From positions 1-64,000 of the forward strand of contig JAVKHY010000003.1 of NCBI GenBank assembly GCA_031459765.1: a stretch of DNA of 64,000 bases, read 5' to 3'. Below, piece by piece: positions 36,527-45,607 of the stretch. Made by a program: the position numbers and the translations under genes. Numbering within the stretch: position 1 is the stretch's first letter; each line of letters opens with the position of its first letter. Origin of the DNA: Armatimonadota bacterium (lineage in GTDB: Bacteria; Sysuimicrobiota; Sysuimicrobiia; Sysuimicrobiales; Kaftiobacteriaceae). Below the pieces are notes generated by a model that searched no databases, had not been told where the DNA came from, and worked only from the letters and a program-made list of their open reading frames with translations.

Positions 36527-38878
36527 GTGTTTCGCCCCATCGTCTGGATGGCGTGGGCCCTGGCTGCGGGCATCGCCGTTGCCCCCGCGGCGGGTCTGAC
36601 CATCGAGGCGTGGGTGATCTTGGCGGCGGTCGCCGCGGCAGCCGCCGCCGTCCTGCTGGTCCGACGCCGGCCGGCCGCCGTCCCGCTGCTGGCCGTCGTG
36701 GGCTGTCTGGGGGCCGTCCTCTACCTCCGCGACGCCCGGCCGCTTCCTTCCGACCCGTTCGTCGAGCTCGAGGGACGAGGTGTCGTTCTCACCGGGGTGG
36801 TGGCACAGCCTCTCCAGCGGCGCCGGGGACGCACCCATGTCGTCCTCGCCTCGCGCGAGATCCGTACCGAGGCCGGGGTGCGCCGGATCGCAGGCCGGGT
36901 GCTGGTCAGCGTCCGGGGCACCTCCGATCTGCGCTACGGCGATGTGGTGCGCGCCCGCGGACGGTTGCTTCGGCCGCCGCCGCCGGGAAATCCCGGTGAG
37001 CCGTCCTACCGCAGCCTCCTCATCGCCCGGGGCATTCGCTCGATGCTGGTGCAGCGGCGTGGCGATCCTGTGGAGGTTGTCGCCCGCGGCCGGAGCTCTC
37101 CGCTCCTTGCCGGAATCTACGGCCTGCGGGAACGGGTTGCCGCGGCCTTTTCGGTCGGCCTCCCGGGCCTGCGGGGAGCGCTGCTGACCAGTCTGCTGCT
37201 GGGTGACGACGGCGCGCTGCCGGAGGAGGTGACGGAGGCCTTCCGGCGCGCGGGACTGCTCCACATCCTCGTCGTCTCCGGCGCGCAGGTCGGTCTGGTC
37301 ATGGCCGTCCTGGTCTGGATCGCCCGCCTGCTGCGGGCTCCGCCGCTGCTGGCGTCTGTGGCCTCCGCCCTGGGGGTGGTCGTCTTCGCTCTGATGGCCG
37401 GCTGGGCCCCTTCGGTGGCCCGCGCGGCGCTGATGGGCGTCACCGCCGCAGCGGCTCTGGCCGGCGCCCGCGTCTACGACGTGTTCGCCGCGCTGGCCTT
37501 CGCCGCGCTGGCGTTGCTGGCCACCTCGCCGCTGCTGCTGTTCGATCCGGGGTTCCAGCTGTCGTTCGTGGCGACCTGGGCGCTGGTCTACGTCGCCCCG
37601 GCCGTCGGCCTGACCGCCAGAGGGCTGCCCCGCGCCGCCGCCCGTCTGATCGAGATGACCGTGGCCGCCCAGGTCGCGGTGCTGCCCGTTCTGGCCTATC
37701 ATTTCCAGCAACTCCCGCTTGCGGGATTCGTGGCCAACCTGGCGGTCGTGCCCATCGTCGCGGTCCTCGTACCGGCCGGATTCGCGGCCGCCGCGGTGGG
37801 CGCGGCCGTTCCCTCCCTGGCCGCGATCGGGGCGCAGCCGTTGGCCCCCCTGCTGGACGCCGTCCTCTTCCTGGCCCGAACCTTCGCCGGGTGGCCGGGC
37901 GCCGCCGTCCCGGTCTTCCCGCCCACATTGGCTGCCATCGCGGGCTTCTACCTCGGTCTGGTCGGGGTGGTGGAGTGGCGTCGAGGCCGCCTCGCCGTGC
38001 GGCGGCCGATGGCCCTGGCCGTCCTGCTGGGCGTCGTCGCCCTCTCCCTTTGGGCCCGGGCTCTCCCGACCGGGGACCGGTTGCAGGTCGCCGTTCTCGA
38101 CGTGGGACAGGGGGACGCCATCCTGCTGCGCGGCCCCTCCGGCAGGACGGTGCTCATCGACGGCGGTGGTGAGGTGGAAGGACACCCCACCGGCTACGAT
38201 GTCGGCGCGCGGCGGGTGGTGCCGGCGTTGCGCCGGCTCGGCGTGCGGGCCATCGATGTGGTCGTCCTCTCCCACCCCCATGAAGACCACGTCGGAGGAC
38301 TCGTTGCCGTCTTGCAGAACTTCAGGGTGGGCCTGGTGCTGGACAGCGGTCTGCCGCATCCGGCCCCGTCCTATGCCCGACTACTGGAACTGGTCCGCTC
38401 GCGGAGGATCCCCTACCGGCTGGCCCGGCGCGGCCTGCGGCTGGACCTCGGCGACGGCGTGCTCCTGGCGGTGTTGCTGCCCCAGGATCCGCTCATCGTC
38501 GGGTCGGGCGCCGATCCGAACCTCAACTCGGTGGTCCTCCGCCTGACGTACCGGCGGGTCGCCGCGCTGTTCACGGGAGACATGGAGGCGTTGAACGAAC
38601 TGGAGCTGCTGGACCGGGGAGACGAGCTGCGCAGCGCCATCCTCAAGGTGGCGCATCACGGCAGCGATACCTCGACCACCGAGGCCTTCGTGGACGCCGT
38701 ACGGCCGGCGCTGGCCCTGATCTCCGTCGGGGTGGTCAATCCATTCGGACATCCCCACCGGCGGACCCTGGAGACGCTGGAGGAGTGGGGGGCGCAGATC
38801 TTCCGCACCGACCGGGACGGGGCCATCCTCATCCAGACCGACGGGGCGCGGGTGGCGGTGCGCGCGGTGCGCCGCTGA
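36527..38878 (+). CDS. comEC: ComEC/Rec2-family DNA-uptake channel
   Basis: 783-aa polytopic membrane protein that, in transformable bacteria, carries single-stranded DNA across the inner membrane. An N-terminal DUF4131-like part (about 1-160) is followed by the Competence domain (about 195-480; GLLHILVVSGAQVGLVMAVL). A C-terminal metallo-beta-lactamase-like domain (about 520-783) carries VAVLDVGQGDAILL and VLSHPHEDHVGGL, with metal ligands HPHEDH and a later KVAHHGS. All three parts are present, so the gene appears functional. GTG start with GGCGGAGG upstream. A comF-like gene is at 6335. Confidence 0.94.
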   Translation: MFRPIVWMAWALAAGIAVAPAAGLTIEAWVILAAVAAAAAAVLLVRRRPAAVPLLAVVGCLGAVLYLRDARPLPSDPFVELEGRGVVLTGVVAQPLQRRRGRTHVVLASREIRTEAGVRRIAGRVLVSVRGTSDLRYGDVVRARGRLLRPPPPGNPGEPSYRSLLIARGIRSMLVQRRGDPVEVVARGRSSPLLAGIYGLRERVAAAFSVGLPGLRGALLTSLLLGDDGALPEEVTEAFRRAGLLHILVVSGAQVGLVMAVLVWIARLLRAPPLLASVASALGVVVFALMAGWAPSVARAALMGVTAAAALAGARVYDVFAALAFAALALLATSPLLLFDPGFQLSFVATWALVYVAPAVGLTARGLPRAAARLIEMTVAAQVAVLPVLAYHFQQLPLAGFVANLAVVPIVAVLVPAGFAAAAVGAAVPSLAAIGAQPLAPLLDAVLFLARTFAGWPGAAVPVFPPTLAAIAGFYLGLVGVVEWRRGRLAVRRPMALAVLLGVVALSLWARALPTGDRLQVAVLDVGQGDAILLRGPSGRTVLIDGGGEVEGHPTGYDVGARRVVPALRRLGVRAIDVVVLSHPHEDHVGGLVAVLQNFRVGLVLDSGLPHPAPSYARLLELVRSRRIPYRLARRGLRLDLGDGVLLAVLLPQDPLIVGSGADPNLNSVVLRLTYRRVAALFTGDMEALNELELLDRGDELRSAILKVAHHGSDTSTTEAFVDAVRPALALISVGVVNPFGHPHRRTLETLEEWGAQIFRTDRDGAILIQTDGARVAVRAVRR

Positions 38879-38880
38879 CG

Positions 38881-39864
38881 ATGGCGGCGCCGCGGGCGCA
38901 CGTCTATCTCCTCCTGGGCGAGGAGGACCTGCTCGCCGATCAGGCCCTGGCCGAACTGCTCGACCGTCTCGTCCCGCCCCCGGAGCGCGATCTCAACCTC
39001 GATGTGGTCCGAGCCGACGAGATCGCCATCACCGACCTCATCACCCTGGTCGACACGCTGCCGTTTTTCGGGCAGCGCCGCGCCGTGGTGGTCAAAGACG
39101 CCGACCTGTTCAAGCCGGCGGACCAGGACCGCCTGGCCGCATATCTCGACCGGGGGGCCCCGCCGTCCGCCCTGATCCTCGTCGCCCGGCAGCTCGACCG
39201 GCGGCGACGGCTCTACACGACGATCCGCCGCCTGGGCGAGGTCCAGGAGTTTCCGCGGCTCACCCTCCGCCAGCTGCCGGCCTGGGTACACGAGCGCGTC
39301 CGGCGGGAAGGCCGACGCATCGACGCCGATGCGGTGGACCTCCTGATCTCGCGGGTCGGGCCGGGGTTGCGGCAACTTTCCCTGGAACTGGAGAAGCTCT
39401 TCGCCTACGTGGAGAGCCTGGAGCGGATCACGCGCCGGGACGTGGAGGCGACGGTCAGCCGGACCGCCGAGAGCACGATCTTTACGCTGGTGGACGCCAT
39501 CGGGGCCGGCCGGTCGGGCCAGGCGCTGCAGACCCTGGCCGAGATCCTGCGGGAGGAGGCGCCGCCCTACGTCATGTTCATGATCGCGCGCCACTTCCGG
39601 TTGCTGATGCGGGCCAGCCTGCTGCGGGTGCGCCGGCGGCCGGCCGGCGCGATCCAGGAGGCGTTGGGCGTACCGCCCTATGTGGCGCGGAAGATCATGG
39701 CTCAGGCCGAGGCCTTCCCGCCGGAGAGATTCCCCGCAATCTTTGCGCGGCTGCACGAAGCCGACCGGGCGATCAAGAGCACGGGGCATCCCGCGCTGGC
39801 GCTGCAGACGCTGATCGCGGAGCTGTGCCTGCCTCCGAGGCAGGCCGTGGGAGGCCGGTCCTGA
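38881..39864 (+). CDS. holA: DNA polymerase III subunit delta
   Basis: 327-aa clamp-loader subunit that opens the sliding clamp. N-terminal landmarks are HVYLLLGEEDLLADQALAEL and DTLPFFGQRRAVVVKDADLF. The C-terminal collar helices appear as KSTGHPALALQTLIAELC. ATG 38881 lies 2 bp after the comEC stop; the usual comEC-holA-rpsT order is kept, though rpsT is on the opposite strand here. Confidence 0.93.
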   Translation: MAAPRAHVYLLLGEEDLLADQALAELLDRLVPPPERDLNLDVVRADEIAITDLITLVDTLPFFGQRRAVVVKDADLFKPADQDRLAAYLDRGAPPSALILVARQLDRRRRLYTTIRRLGEVQEFPRLTLRQLPAWVHERVRREGRRIDADAVDLLISRVGPGLRQLSLELEKLFAYVESLERITRRDVEATVSRTAESTIFTLVDAIGAGRSGQALQTLAEILREEAPPYVMFMIARHFRLLMRASLLRVRRRPAGAIQEALGVPPYVARKIMAQAEAFPPERFPAIFARLHEADRAIKSTGHPALALQTLIAELCLPPRQAVGGRS

Positions 39865-39868
39865 TCCG

Positions 39869-40111
39869 TCAGGCCGCTGCGGCGCGCCGGAAGCGGGCAA
39901 TGAGCCGCGACTTCCGACGGGCGGCCGTGTTCTTGTGGATGATCCCCGCGCCGGCCGCTTTGTCCAGCGCGGCGATCGCCGCCCGCAGGGCCTCCGGCGT
40001 GGTGGCGGCTTTGGCCAGCGTCCGCAGACGCGACCGCACCGCCTGGTTCTGCCGCCGGCGGCGCTCCGCCTGGCGCATCCGTTTCAATCCCGACCGCGAC
40101 CGCTTGGCCAC
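39869..40111 (-). CDS. rpsT: 30S ribosomal protein S20
   Basis: 80-aa basic protein that binds 16S rRNA helix bundles. Sequence MAKRSRSGLKRMRQAERRRR is typical, as is HKNTAARRKSRL near the C-terminus. GTG start with AGGAGG 8 nt upstream. Converges with holA across a 4-bp gap that has no room for a terminator. Confidence 0.97.
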   Translation of the reverse strand: MAKRSRSGLKRMRQAERRRRQNQAVRSRLRTLAKAATTPEALRAAIAALDKAAGAGIIHKNTAARRKSRLIARFRRAAAA

Positions 40112-40126
40112 CCCGAACCTCCTGGG

Positions 40127-41737
40127 ATGAAAGACGCGAAACCGGAGGCTATCCTAGCACAGCCGCCCGCAAGGGACAAGGAAGCCCCGCGGCTGCGGGC
40201 CGGTCTGGCCCGCGCCGCGACCGTCATGGCCGCCGCCACGGTGGCCAGCCGGCTGCTGGGTCTGATCCGGGAGATCGTCGCCGCGGCCCTCTTCGGGGCG
40301 ACGAACGCCAAAGCGGCCTACGTCATCGCCTACTACGTGCCGTTCTTCGTCCAGCGGCTGTTGCTGGGAGGCACGCTGAGCATCGTCTTCATCCCGACGA
40401 TCAGCCGCTACCTGGCCCGGGGGGAGCGGGCGGAGGCCCGAGCCGCCTCCGCGAACCTGTTCACCCTCGTCCTCCTCCTCGGCCTGGCCATGGTTGCGCT
40501 CGGGCAGCTCCTCGCCCCGCTGCTGGTCCCGCTGGCCGCGCCCGGGTTCGCCGCCTCGCCGGGCCTGACGGCCCTGGCCGTGCACCTGACGCGCATCATC
40601 TTCGTCGCCATGCTCTTCCTGGCCCTCTCCGTCTATGTCACGGGATTCCTCCAGGCGCACGAGCACTTCACCGTTCCGGCCCTGGCCCCGCTCGTCTTCA
40701 ACCTGGTGATCATCGCCGGAACGCTGGTCCTGGGCGTGCGCTACGGGATCACCGGCCTGGCCGTGAGCTGGATCTTCGGCACCGCCGCGCAGTTCCTGGT
40801 TCAGCTGCCGGCGGCACGGCGGTTGGGGTTGCGCTTCGGCCGGCCCGACCTGCGCCATCCGGCGGTGGCGGAGGTGGGGCGGCTGGCGGTGCCCGCGATG
40901 CTGGGGCTGGCCATCGTGGAGATCAATGCCTACGTCGGGAGGTTCTTTGCCTCCTATGTCCCCAGCACCGCGACCACCAATGCGGTCGCGGTGCTGGATT
41001 ATGCCTACGAGGTCGTCCAGGCTCCGGCGGGCATCTTCGCCGTCTCCATTGCCACGGCCATCTTCCCGTTGCTGGCGGCCCAGGCCGCGGTGGACGAGCC
41101 GGCCGAACTGCGGGCCACGGCGGGGCTGGCCCTGCGCATCCTCGCCGCCATCATCCTGCCGGTCGCCGCGTTTGCCGTGGCCCTCCGGGAACCGCTGATC
41201 GCCCTCCTCTTCGAGCGAGGCCTGTTCACCGGCGCGGCGACGCAGGCCACGAGCGCCGCGGTGGGGGCCTACGCCCTGGGGCTGCCCGCCATCGCCGCCT
41301 TCTACATCGTGACCCGCGCCTACTATGCCCTCCACGACATGGCCACGCCGGTGCGCGTCGGGGTGTGGATGGTGGGGCTGAACGCCGTGCTCGACTATCT
41401 CCTGCTGCGGATCTGGGGGGCCACCGGGATCGCTCTGGCCACTTCGATCGTGGCCGCGGTCAACCTGGTGACGTTGCTCGTGCTGCTGCGGCGGCGCCTG
41501 GGGCGCATCGAGGGCCGCGCCCTGATCTCCACCGCGGGCCGGGTTACCCTGGCCGCCGCCGCCAGCGCCGTTGTCATGGCTGTGGTCTCCCGGGCCGCGG
41601 CTCCGGAGGCGGCGGTCCAACTCCTGGCGGGAGGAGCGGCCGGGGCGGCGGTCTATCTCCTGGCGGCGCGGGTCCTGCGGGTGGACGAATTGCGCGTCGC
41701 CTGGGGTATGGTCTGGAGGAGACGCCGGGCGCGTTGA
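40127..41737 (+). CDS. murJ: Lipid II flippase MurJ
   Basis: 536-aa MOP-superfamily transporter moving lipid II across the membrane for peptidoglycan synthesis. About fourteen hydrophobic segments; landmarks are VASRLLGLIREIVAAALFGAT at the N-terminus, RLLLGGTLSIVFIPTISRYL and, mid-protein, EINAYVGRFFASY. ATG 40127 is the best family-length start but has no Shine-Dalgarno and overlaps the rpsT promoter; ATG 40223 (MAAATVASRLLG) is an alternative. The stop codon overlaps the -35 box of the hrcA promoter. Confidence 0.92.
   Translation: MKDAKPEAILAQPPARDKEAPRLRAGLARAATVMAAATVASRLLGLIREIVAAALFGATNAKAAYVIAYYVPFFVQRLLLGGTLSIVFIPTISRYLARGERAEARAASANLFTLVLLLGLAMVALGQLLAPLLVPLAAPGFAASPGLTALAVHLTRIIFVAMLFLALSVYVTGFLQAHEHFTVPALAPLVFNLVIIAGTLVLGVRYGITGLAVSWIFGTAAQFLVQLPAARRLGLRFGRPDLRHPAVAEVGRLAVPAMLGLAIVEINAYVGRFFASYVPSTATTNAVAVLDYAYEVVQAPAGIFAVSIATAIFPLLAAQAAVDEPAELRATAGLALRILAAIILPVAAFAVALREPLIALLFERGLFTGAATQATSAAVGAYALGLPAIAAFYIVTRAYYALHDMATPVRVGVWMVGLNAVLDYLLLRIWGATGIALATSIVAAVNLVTLLVLLRRRLGRIEGRALISTAGRVTLAAAASAVVMAVVSRAAAPEAAVQLLAGGAAGAAVYLLAARVLRVDELRVAWGMVWRRRRAR
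40151..40179 (-). promoter_or_regulatory. Sigma-70 promoter of rpsT
   Basis: On the minus strand: TTGTCC (40179-40174), 17-nt spacer, TAGGAT (40156-40151). Transcription would start near 40144, about 33 nt before the rpsT GTG. It overlaps the 5' end assigned to murJ on the other strand. Confidence 0.6.
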
Positions 41738-41763
41738 CACTGAAAAAAGCCCGGTGCTATCGT
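41734..41763 (+). promoter_or_regulatory. Sigma-70 promoter of the hrcA operon
   Basis: Consensus TTGACA (41734-41739), 18-nt spacer, TATCGT (41758-41763). Initiation near 41770 places the CIRCE operator in the transcribed leader. Confidence 0.75.
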
Positions 41764-41777
41764 ATCGGCGAGGCCGT

Positions 41778-41804
41778 TTAGCACTCGGCATCGTGGAGTG
41801 CTAA
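41778..41804 (+). promoter_or_regulatory. CIRCE operator (HrcA binding site)
   Basis: Perfect consensus inverted repeat: TTAGCACTC (41778-41786), 9-nt spacer, GAGTGCTAA (41796-41804). HrcA bound here represses heat-shock genes. Located 11 bp before the hrcA GTG, so the operon is autoregulated. Confidence 0.97.
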
Positions 41805-41815
41805 GAGGTGGGACT

Positions 41816-42841
41816 GTGTTGCAGCTGGACGCGCGCAAGCGGGAGATCCTCAGAGCGGTGGTCCAGACCTACGTCAGCGAGGCCGAGCCGGTGGGCTCGG
41901 AGCGCGTCGCGCACCGGCTGCGCGAACGCCTCAGCCCGGCCACGGTGCGCAACGAGATGGCCGCCCTGGAAGAGCTGGGCGTGTTGACGCACCCCCACAC
42001 CTCGGCCGGTCGCATTCCCACCGACCTGGGATACCGGCTGTACGTGGAGATGCTGCGGGAGGATGCGCCGCCGTCGGCGCAGGAGCGCACCCGGCTGCGC
42101 CGTCTGCTCGCCGACCGCGAGGAACGCGAAGGGTTCCCCGGGGGCGTGGCGCGCGCGTTGGCCGCGGTCACGGAGCATGCGGCGCTGGTCAGCGCACCGG
42201 CTCCGGAGCACCAGCGGTTCAAGCACCTGCACTTCCTGCCCCTCGGCGCCACGGAGGTCATGGCCGTGATCGTCACGGACGCCGGGACGATCCAGGGTCG
42301 CACCTTCGACGTCCGCGAGGCCCTGGAACCGGAAGCCCTGGATCGCCTTTCGCGTGTCATCAGCCAGCGCCTGCAGGGCTACGAGCTGCATGAGATCACC
42401 GGCGGCCTGCTGGCGCGCATGGTGGATGAGGCGGCCTGGCAGCAGCGCATCCTGGAGCAGCTGCTGGCCTGGATGCGGGCCGTTGGCCCCGCCGCCCCGC
42501 GCCGCGTCTACATCGAGGGCACGGCCAACATCCTCCGGCAGCCGGAGTTTCGGGACGCGCGCGCGGCAGAGCCCGTGCTCGCCGCGCTGGAAGACGACGC
42601 CGTGGTTGCCGACCTGCTGCGTTCGGCGCCGGACCGCGACGTCTGGGTGATCATCGGGCGCGAGCACCGCCGGGAGGAGCTGCGCGGGACCAGCGTGATT
42701 GCCGCGGCGTACCGCGTCCACGGCCGCGCCGTGGGGACGCTGGGCATCGTCGGTCCCACGCGGATGCACTATGGTAGGATTATCTCGCTTGTGCGGTACC
42801 TGGCGGAGAGCGTCGGCGAACTCCTCACCGCGCCGTCCTGA
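41816..42841 (+). CDS. hrcA: Heat-inducible transcription repressor HrcA
   Basis: 341-aa repressor that binds CIRCE elements and loses activity when GroEL is occupied by unfolded protein. N-terminal winged helix: LDARKREILRAVVQTYVSEAEPVGS, then SPATVRNEMAALEELGVLTHPHTSAGRIPTDLGYR. The dimerisation core and C-terminal GPTRMHYGRIISLVRYLAE are intact. GTG 41816 is preceded by AGAGGTGGG. An upstream in-frame GTG at 41798 lies inside CIRCE and is rejected. Confidence 0.97.
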   Translation: MLQLDARKREILRAVVQTYVSEAEPVGSERVAHRLRERLSPATVRNEMAALEELGVLTHPHTSAGRIPTDLGYRLYVEMLREDAPPSAQERTRLRRLLADREEREGFPGGVARALAAVTEHAALVSAPAPEHQRFKHLHFLPLGATEVMAVIVTDAGTIQGRTFDVREALEPEALDRLSRVISQRLQGYELHEITGGLLARMVDEAAWQQRILEQLLAWMRAVGPAAPRRVYIEGTANILRQPEFRDARAAEPVLAALEDDAVVADLLRSAPDRDVWVIIGREHRREELRGTSVIAAAYRVHGRAVGTLGIVGPTRMHYGRIISLVRYLAESVGELLTAPS

Positions 42842-42844
42842 ACG

Positions 42845-43939
42845 ATGCGCGACTACTACGCCGTCCTCGGCGTCGACCGCGACGCCTCGCAGGACGAGAT
42901 CAAACAGGCCTTCCGCCGTCTGGCTCGGCAGTACCATCCGGACGTCAAAAAGGACGATCCGCAGGCCGACGAGCGCTTCAAGGAGATCAACGAGGCCTAC
43001 CAGGTCCTAAGCGACCCCGAGCGGCGGGCCCACTACGATCGTTTCGGCACCGTCCCCTCCCCGGGGGCCGACCTCCGCGACACCGGCTTCGGGCCCTTTG
43101 AGGATCTCTTCGACATGTTCTTCGGCCGTCGGGAGCGCGTCTCTCCCGAGGCGCCGGAGCGGGGGGCGGATCTGCGCTACGATCTCGAGCTGACCCTGGA
43201 AGAGGCGGCCGCGGGTGTGGAGAAGACTGTTGAGATCACCCGACTGGATACCTGCCCGTCCTGCTTCGGGACGGGCGCCGAGCGCGGCTCGGCGCCCGAA
43301 ACCTGTACGACCTGCCGCGGCGCGGGCGAGGTCCGGTACGCCCAGCGCACCATCTTCGGCTCCTTCACGCAGGTGACGACCTGCCCGACCTGCGGGGGAA
43401 GCGGCAAGGTCATCCCTCGGCCCTGCCGGACCTGTCGCGGCAGCGGGCGGGCGGAGCAGCGGCGCACCCTGTCCGTCAAGGTCCCTGCTGGCGTGGACCA
43501 CGGGATGCGCCTGCGCCTGGCGGGGGAAGGAGAGAGCGGCGCACGCGGCGGGCCCCGCGGCGACCTGTACGTCTTCATCCACCTCAAACCGCACCCGGTG
43601 TTCGAGCGGCGCGGGCGGGACCTGTTCAGTTCCTTTGAGATCTCCATGACCCAGGCCGCGCTCGGCGCCGAGGTCCAGATCCCCACGCTGGAAGGACCGG
43701 TGGCCCACCGGATCCCGGCCGGCGTGCAGCCCGGGGACGTCCTCACGCTGAAGGGGAAGGGGATGCCCGACGCCCGCGGCGGGCGCGGCGACCTTCATGT
43801 GCGGCTGGACGTCCGCGTGCCCACCGACCTCAGCGCGGAGGAACGCCAGGTGCTCCTGCAGTTCGCGCGGCTGCGCGGCGAACAGGTCGCACCCCCGCGC
43901 AAGAAGCTCTCCGCCAGGGTGAAAGACCTCCTCCAGTGA
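42845..43939 (+). CDS. dnaJ: Chaperone DnaJ (Hsp40)
   Basis: 364-aa co-chaperone that stimulates DnaK ATPase and delivers substrates. J domain (MRDYYAVLGVDRDASQDEIKQAFRR with HPD at about 33-35), a short Gly/Phe linker (TGFGPFEDLFDMFFGRR), four zinc-finger repeats (CPSCFGTG, CTTCRGAG, CPTCGGSG, CRTCRGSG), then the C-terminal substrate and dimer domains. Four bases after hrcA; overlaps prmA by 4 bp. The grpE and dnaK genes usually found between hrcA and dnaJ are absent. Confidence 0.96.
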   Translation: MRDYYAVLGVDRDASQDEIKQAFRRLARQYHPDVKKDDPQADERFKEINEAYQVLSDPERRAHYDRFGTVPSPGADLRDTGFGPFEDLFDMFFGRRERVSPEAPERGADLRYDLELTLEEAAAGVEKTVEITRLDTCPSCFGTGAERGSAPETCTTCRGAGEVRYAQRTIFGSFTQVTTCPTCGGSGKVIPRPCRTCRGSGRAEQRRTLSVKVPAGVDHGMRLRLAGEGESGARGGPRGDLYVFIHLKPHPVFERRGRDLFSSFEISMTQAALGAEVQIPTLEGPVAHRIPAGVQPGDVLTLKGKGMPDARGGRGDLHVRLDVRVPTDLSAEERQVLLQFARLRGEQVAPPRKKLSARVKDLLQ

Positions 43940-44832
43940 AGTGGCTGGAGATCACGGTCACCACGGCGCCGCCGGCGGTCGAGGCGGTGGCCGACCTGTT
44001 GCTGTCCTGCCGCGCCGGAGGGGTGGCCGAAGAGACGGTGCCCTCCGGACAGGTGAAGGTCCGCGCCTACCTGCCCGCGGGACCGTCCAGCGCGGTCGCC
44101 CTCCGCGCCCTGAGGGGGTTGCTCCGTCGCCTGCCGGAGTACGGGCTGGACGCCGGCCGGGCCACCGTGGAAGCAGCGGAGATCGATGACGAGCGGTGGG
44201 CGGAGGCCTGGAAAGAATACACCCGGCCGTTCGCCGTGGGACGGTTGTGGATCACGCCCACCTGGGACCGCACCCCGGCCCCGGAGGGATCCGTCGTCGT
44301 CGAGCTCGACCCGGGGATGGCCTTCGGCAGCGGTCAGCATCCCTCGACCCGCCTGTGTCTGGATGTAGTCTCCCGGCTCGTCGCGGCCGGGATGGTGGTG
44401 TTTGACATCGGGGCCGGCTCGGGCATCCTCGCCGTCGCCGCGGCAAAGCTGGGAGCGGGCCGGGTCCTGGCCCGCGACCTTGACCCGCTGGCCGTGGAGG
44501 TGGCGCGCCGGAACGTGGTCCACAACGCCGTGGCCGATCGCGTGACCGTGGAGGAGGGAAACCTCCTGCAGGGGGTCGCGGATCAGGCCCACCTCATCCT
44601 GGCCAATCTGACCGCCGACCTGCACCTGGAGTTCCTCCCACAGGCGCAGTCGCGGTTGCTCCCGGGCGGCCGCCTCGCCGCCTCCGGCATCGTCGCCGAA
44701 CGCGTGGCCGACGTCGTCGCTGCGGCGCGCCGGGTCGGCCTGGCCACGGAGGAGACCCTGGCCGAAGGCGAGTGGCGGTGTCTCGTGCTCCGCCCGTTCG
44801 CTGATCCGGCCGGGGCGGACGCCGGCCGATGA
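43936..44832 (+). CDS. prmA: Ribosomal protein L11 methyltransferase
   Basis: 298-aa SAM-dependent enzyme that methylates ribosomal protein L11. An N-terminal substrate-recognition domain (MKWLEITVTTAPPAVEAVADLLL) is followed by the Rossmann domain with LDPGMAFGSGQHPSTRLCLD and the SAM motif VFDIGAGSGILAVAAAKLGA, then the NLTADLHLEF catalytic segment. GTG start in a GTGA overlap with dnaJ. The hrcA-dnaJ-prmA-rsmE order is common in Firmicutes-like genomes. Confidence 0.95.
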   Translation: MKWLEITVTTAPPAVEAVADLLLSCRAGGVAEETVPSGQVKVRAYLPAGPSSAVALRALRGLLRRLPEYGLDAGRATVEAAEIDDERWAEAWKEYTRPFAVGRLWITPTWDRTPAPEGSVVVELDPGMAFGSGQHPSTRLCLDVVSRLVAAGMVVFDIGAGSGILAVAAAKLGAGRVLARDLDPLAVEVARRNVVHNAVADRVTVEEGNLLQGVADQAHLILANLTADLHLEFLPQAQSRLLPGGRLAASGIVAERVADVVAAARRVGLATEETLAEGEWRCLVLRPFADPAGADAGR

Positions 44833-45551
44833 GGCGATTCGTCGCCCCGGCGGACGCGGTCGTCGGCGGGCGGGTGACGCTGGCGGGGCGCGAGGCGCAT
44901 CACCTGGCCGTGGTGCTCCGTCTGGGCCCCGGAGACCGCGTCCTGGTCGTGGACGGCTCGGGCCGGGAGCACATCGTCCGGCTGACCGACGTTCGGCCGG
45001 ACGAAGTCCTGGGCGAGGTACTGGAGACGCGCCCGGGGCTCACCGCCCCGCTGGATCTGGTGCTGGTGCAGGGAGTGCCCAAGGGGAGGAAGATGGACGA
45101 TATCGTGCGGATGGGGACCGAACTCGGCGTCAGCGCCTTCATCCCGGCGCTGACCCTGCGGTCGGTGGCCCAGGGACGGGACCGCGCCGCGCGCTGGCGC
45201 CGGATCGCCGCCGAAGCGACGAAGCAGTGCCGTCGCGCCGACCTCCCCGAGGTGGCCGATCCGGTCCCCCTGGCGACGGCCCTGGAGCGTGTGGCCGGAG
45301 CGGATCTCCTCCTGCTGCTGTGGGAAGGCGAGTCCATGCGGACACTGGCTGACGTTCTCCGCGACGCCGCACCCCGTCGGGTGGCCCTGCTCGTAGGGCC
45401 GGAAGGCGGATTCGACCAGGCCGAGGTGCGCCAGGCCGTCAGGTGCGGCGCCGTCCCGGTTACCCTCGGCCCGCTGACCCTGCGCACCGAGACCGCGGGG
45501 ATGGTGGCCGCGGCGATGGTACTTTACGAACTCACACTGCGCCGTATATAA
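44829..45551 (+). CDS. rsmE: 16S rRNA (uracil1498-N3)-methyltransferase
   Basis: 240-aa SPOUT methyltransferase modifying U1498 of 16S rRNA. N-terminal PUA-like domain (MRRFVAPADAVVGGRVTLAGREAHHLAVVLRLGPGDRV), then the knotted SAM-binding part with GPEGGFDQAEVR and VTLGPLTLRTETAGMVAAAM. ATG lies in an ATGA overlap with prmA. Its TAA stop overlaps the -10 box of the carA promoter. Confidence 0.96.
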   Translation: MRRFVAPADAVVGGRVTLAGREAHHLAVVLRLGPGDRVLVVDGSGREHIVRLTDVRPDEVLGEVLETRPGLTAPLDLVLVQGVPKGRKMDDIVRMGTELGVSAFIPALTLRSVAQGRDRAARWRRIAAEATKQCRRADLPEVADPVPLATALERVAGADLLLLLWEGESMRTLADVLRDAAPRRVALLVGPEGGFDQAEVRQAVRCGAVPVTLGPLTLRTETAGMVAAAMVLYELTLRRI

Positions 45552-45552
45552 T
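45523..45552 (+). promoter_or_regulatory. Sigma-70 promoter of carAB, inside the end of rsmE
   Basis: TTTACG (45523-45528), 18-nt spacer, perfect TATAAT (45547-45552). Transcription would start near 45559, giving a leader of about 108 nt before carA. Confidence 0.72.
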
Positions 45553-45607
45553 GCGCGGGAAACCCAGCTGACCCATCGCGACCATTAACGGTACCCCGGG
45601 AGGGACC

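Noticed and set aside
41798-41815. Earlier GTG start for hrcA
   Set aside because: It lies inside the CIRCE repeat; the later GTG has a proper Shine-Dalgarno and gives the usual length.
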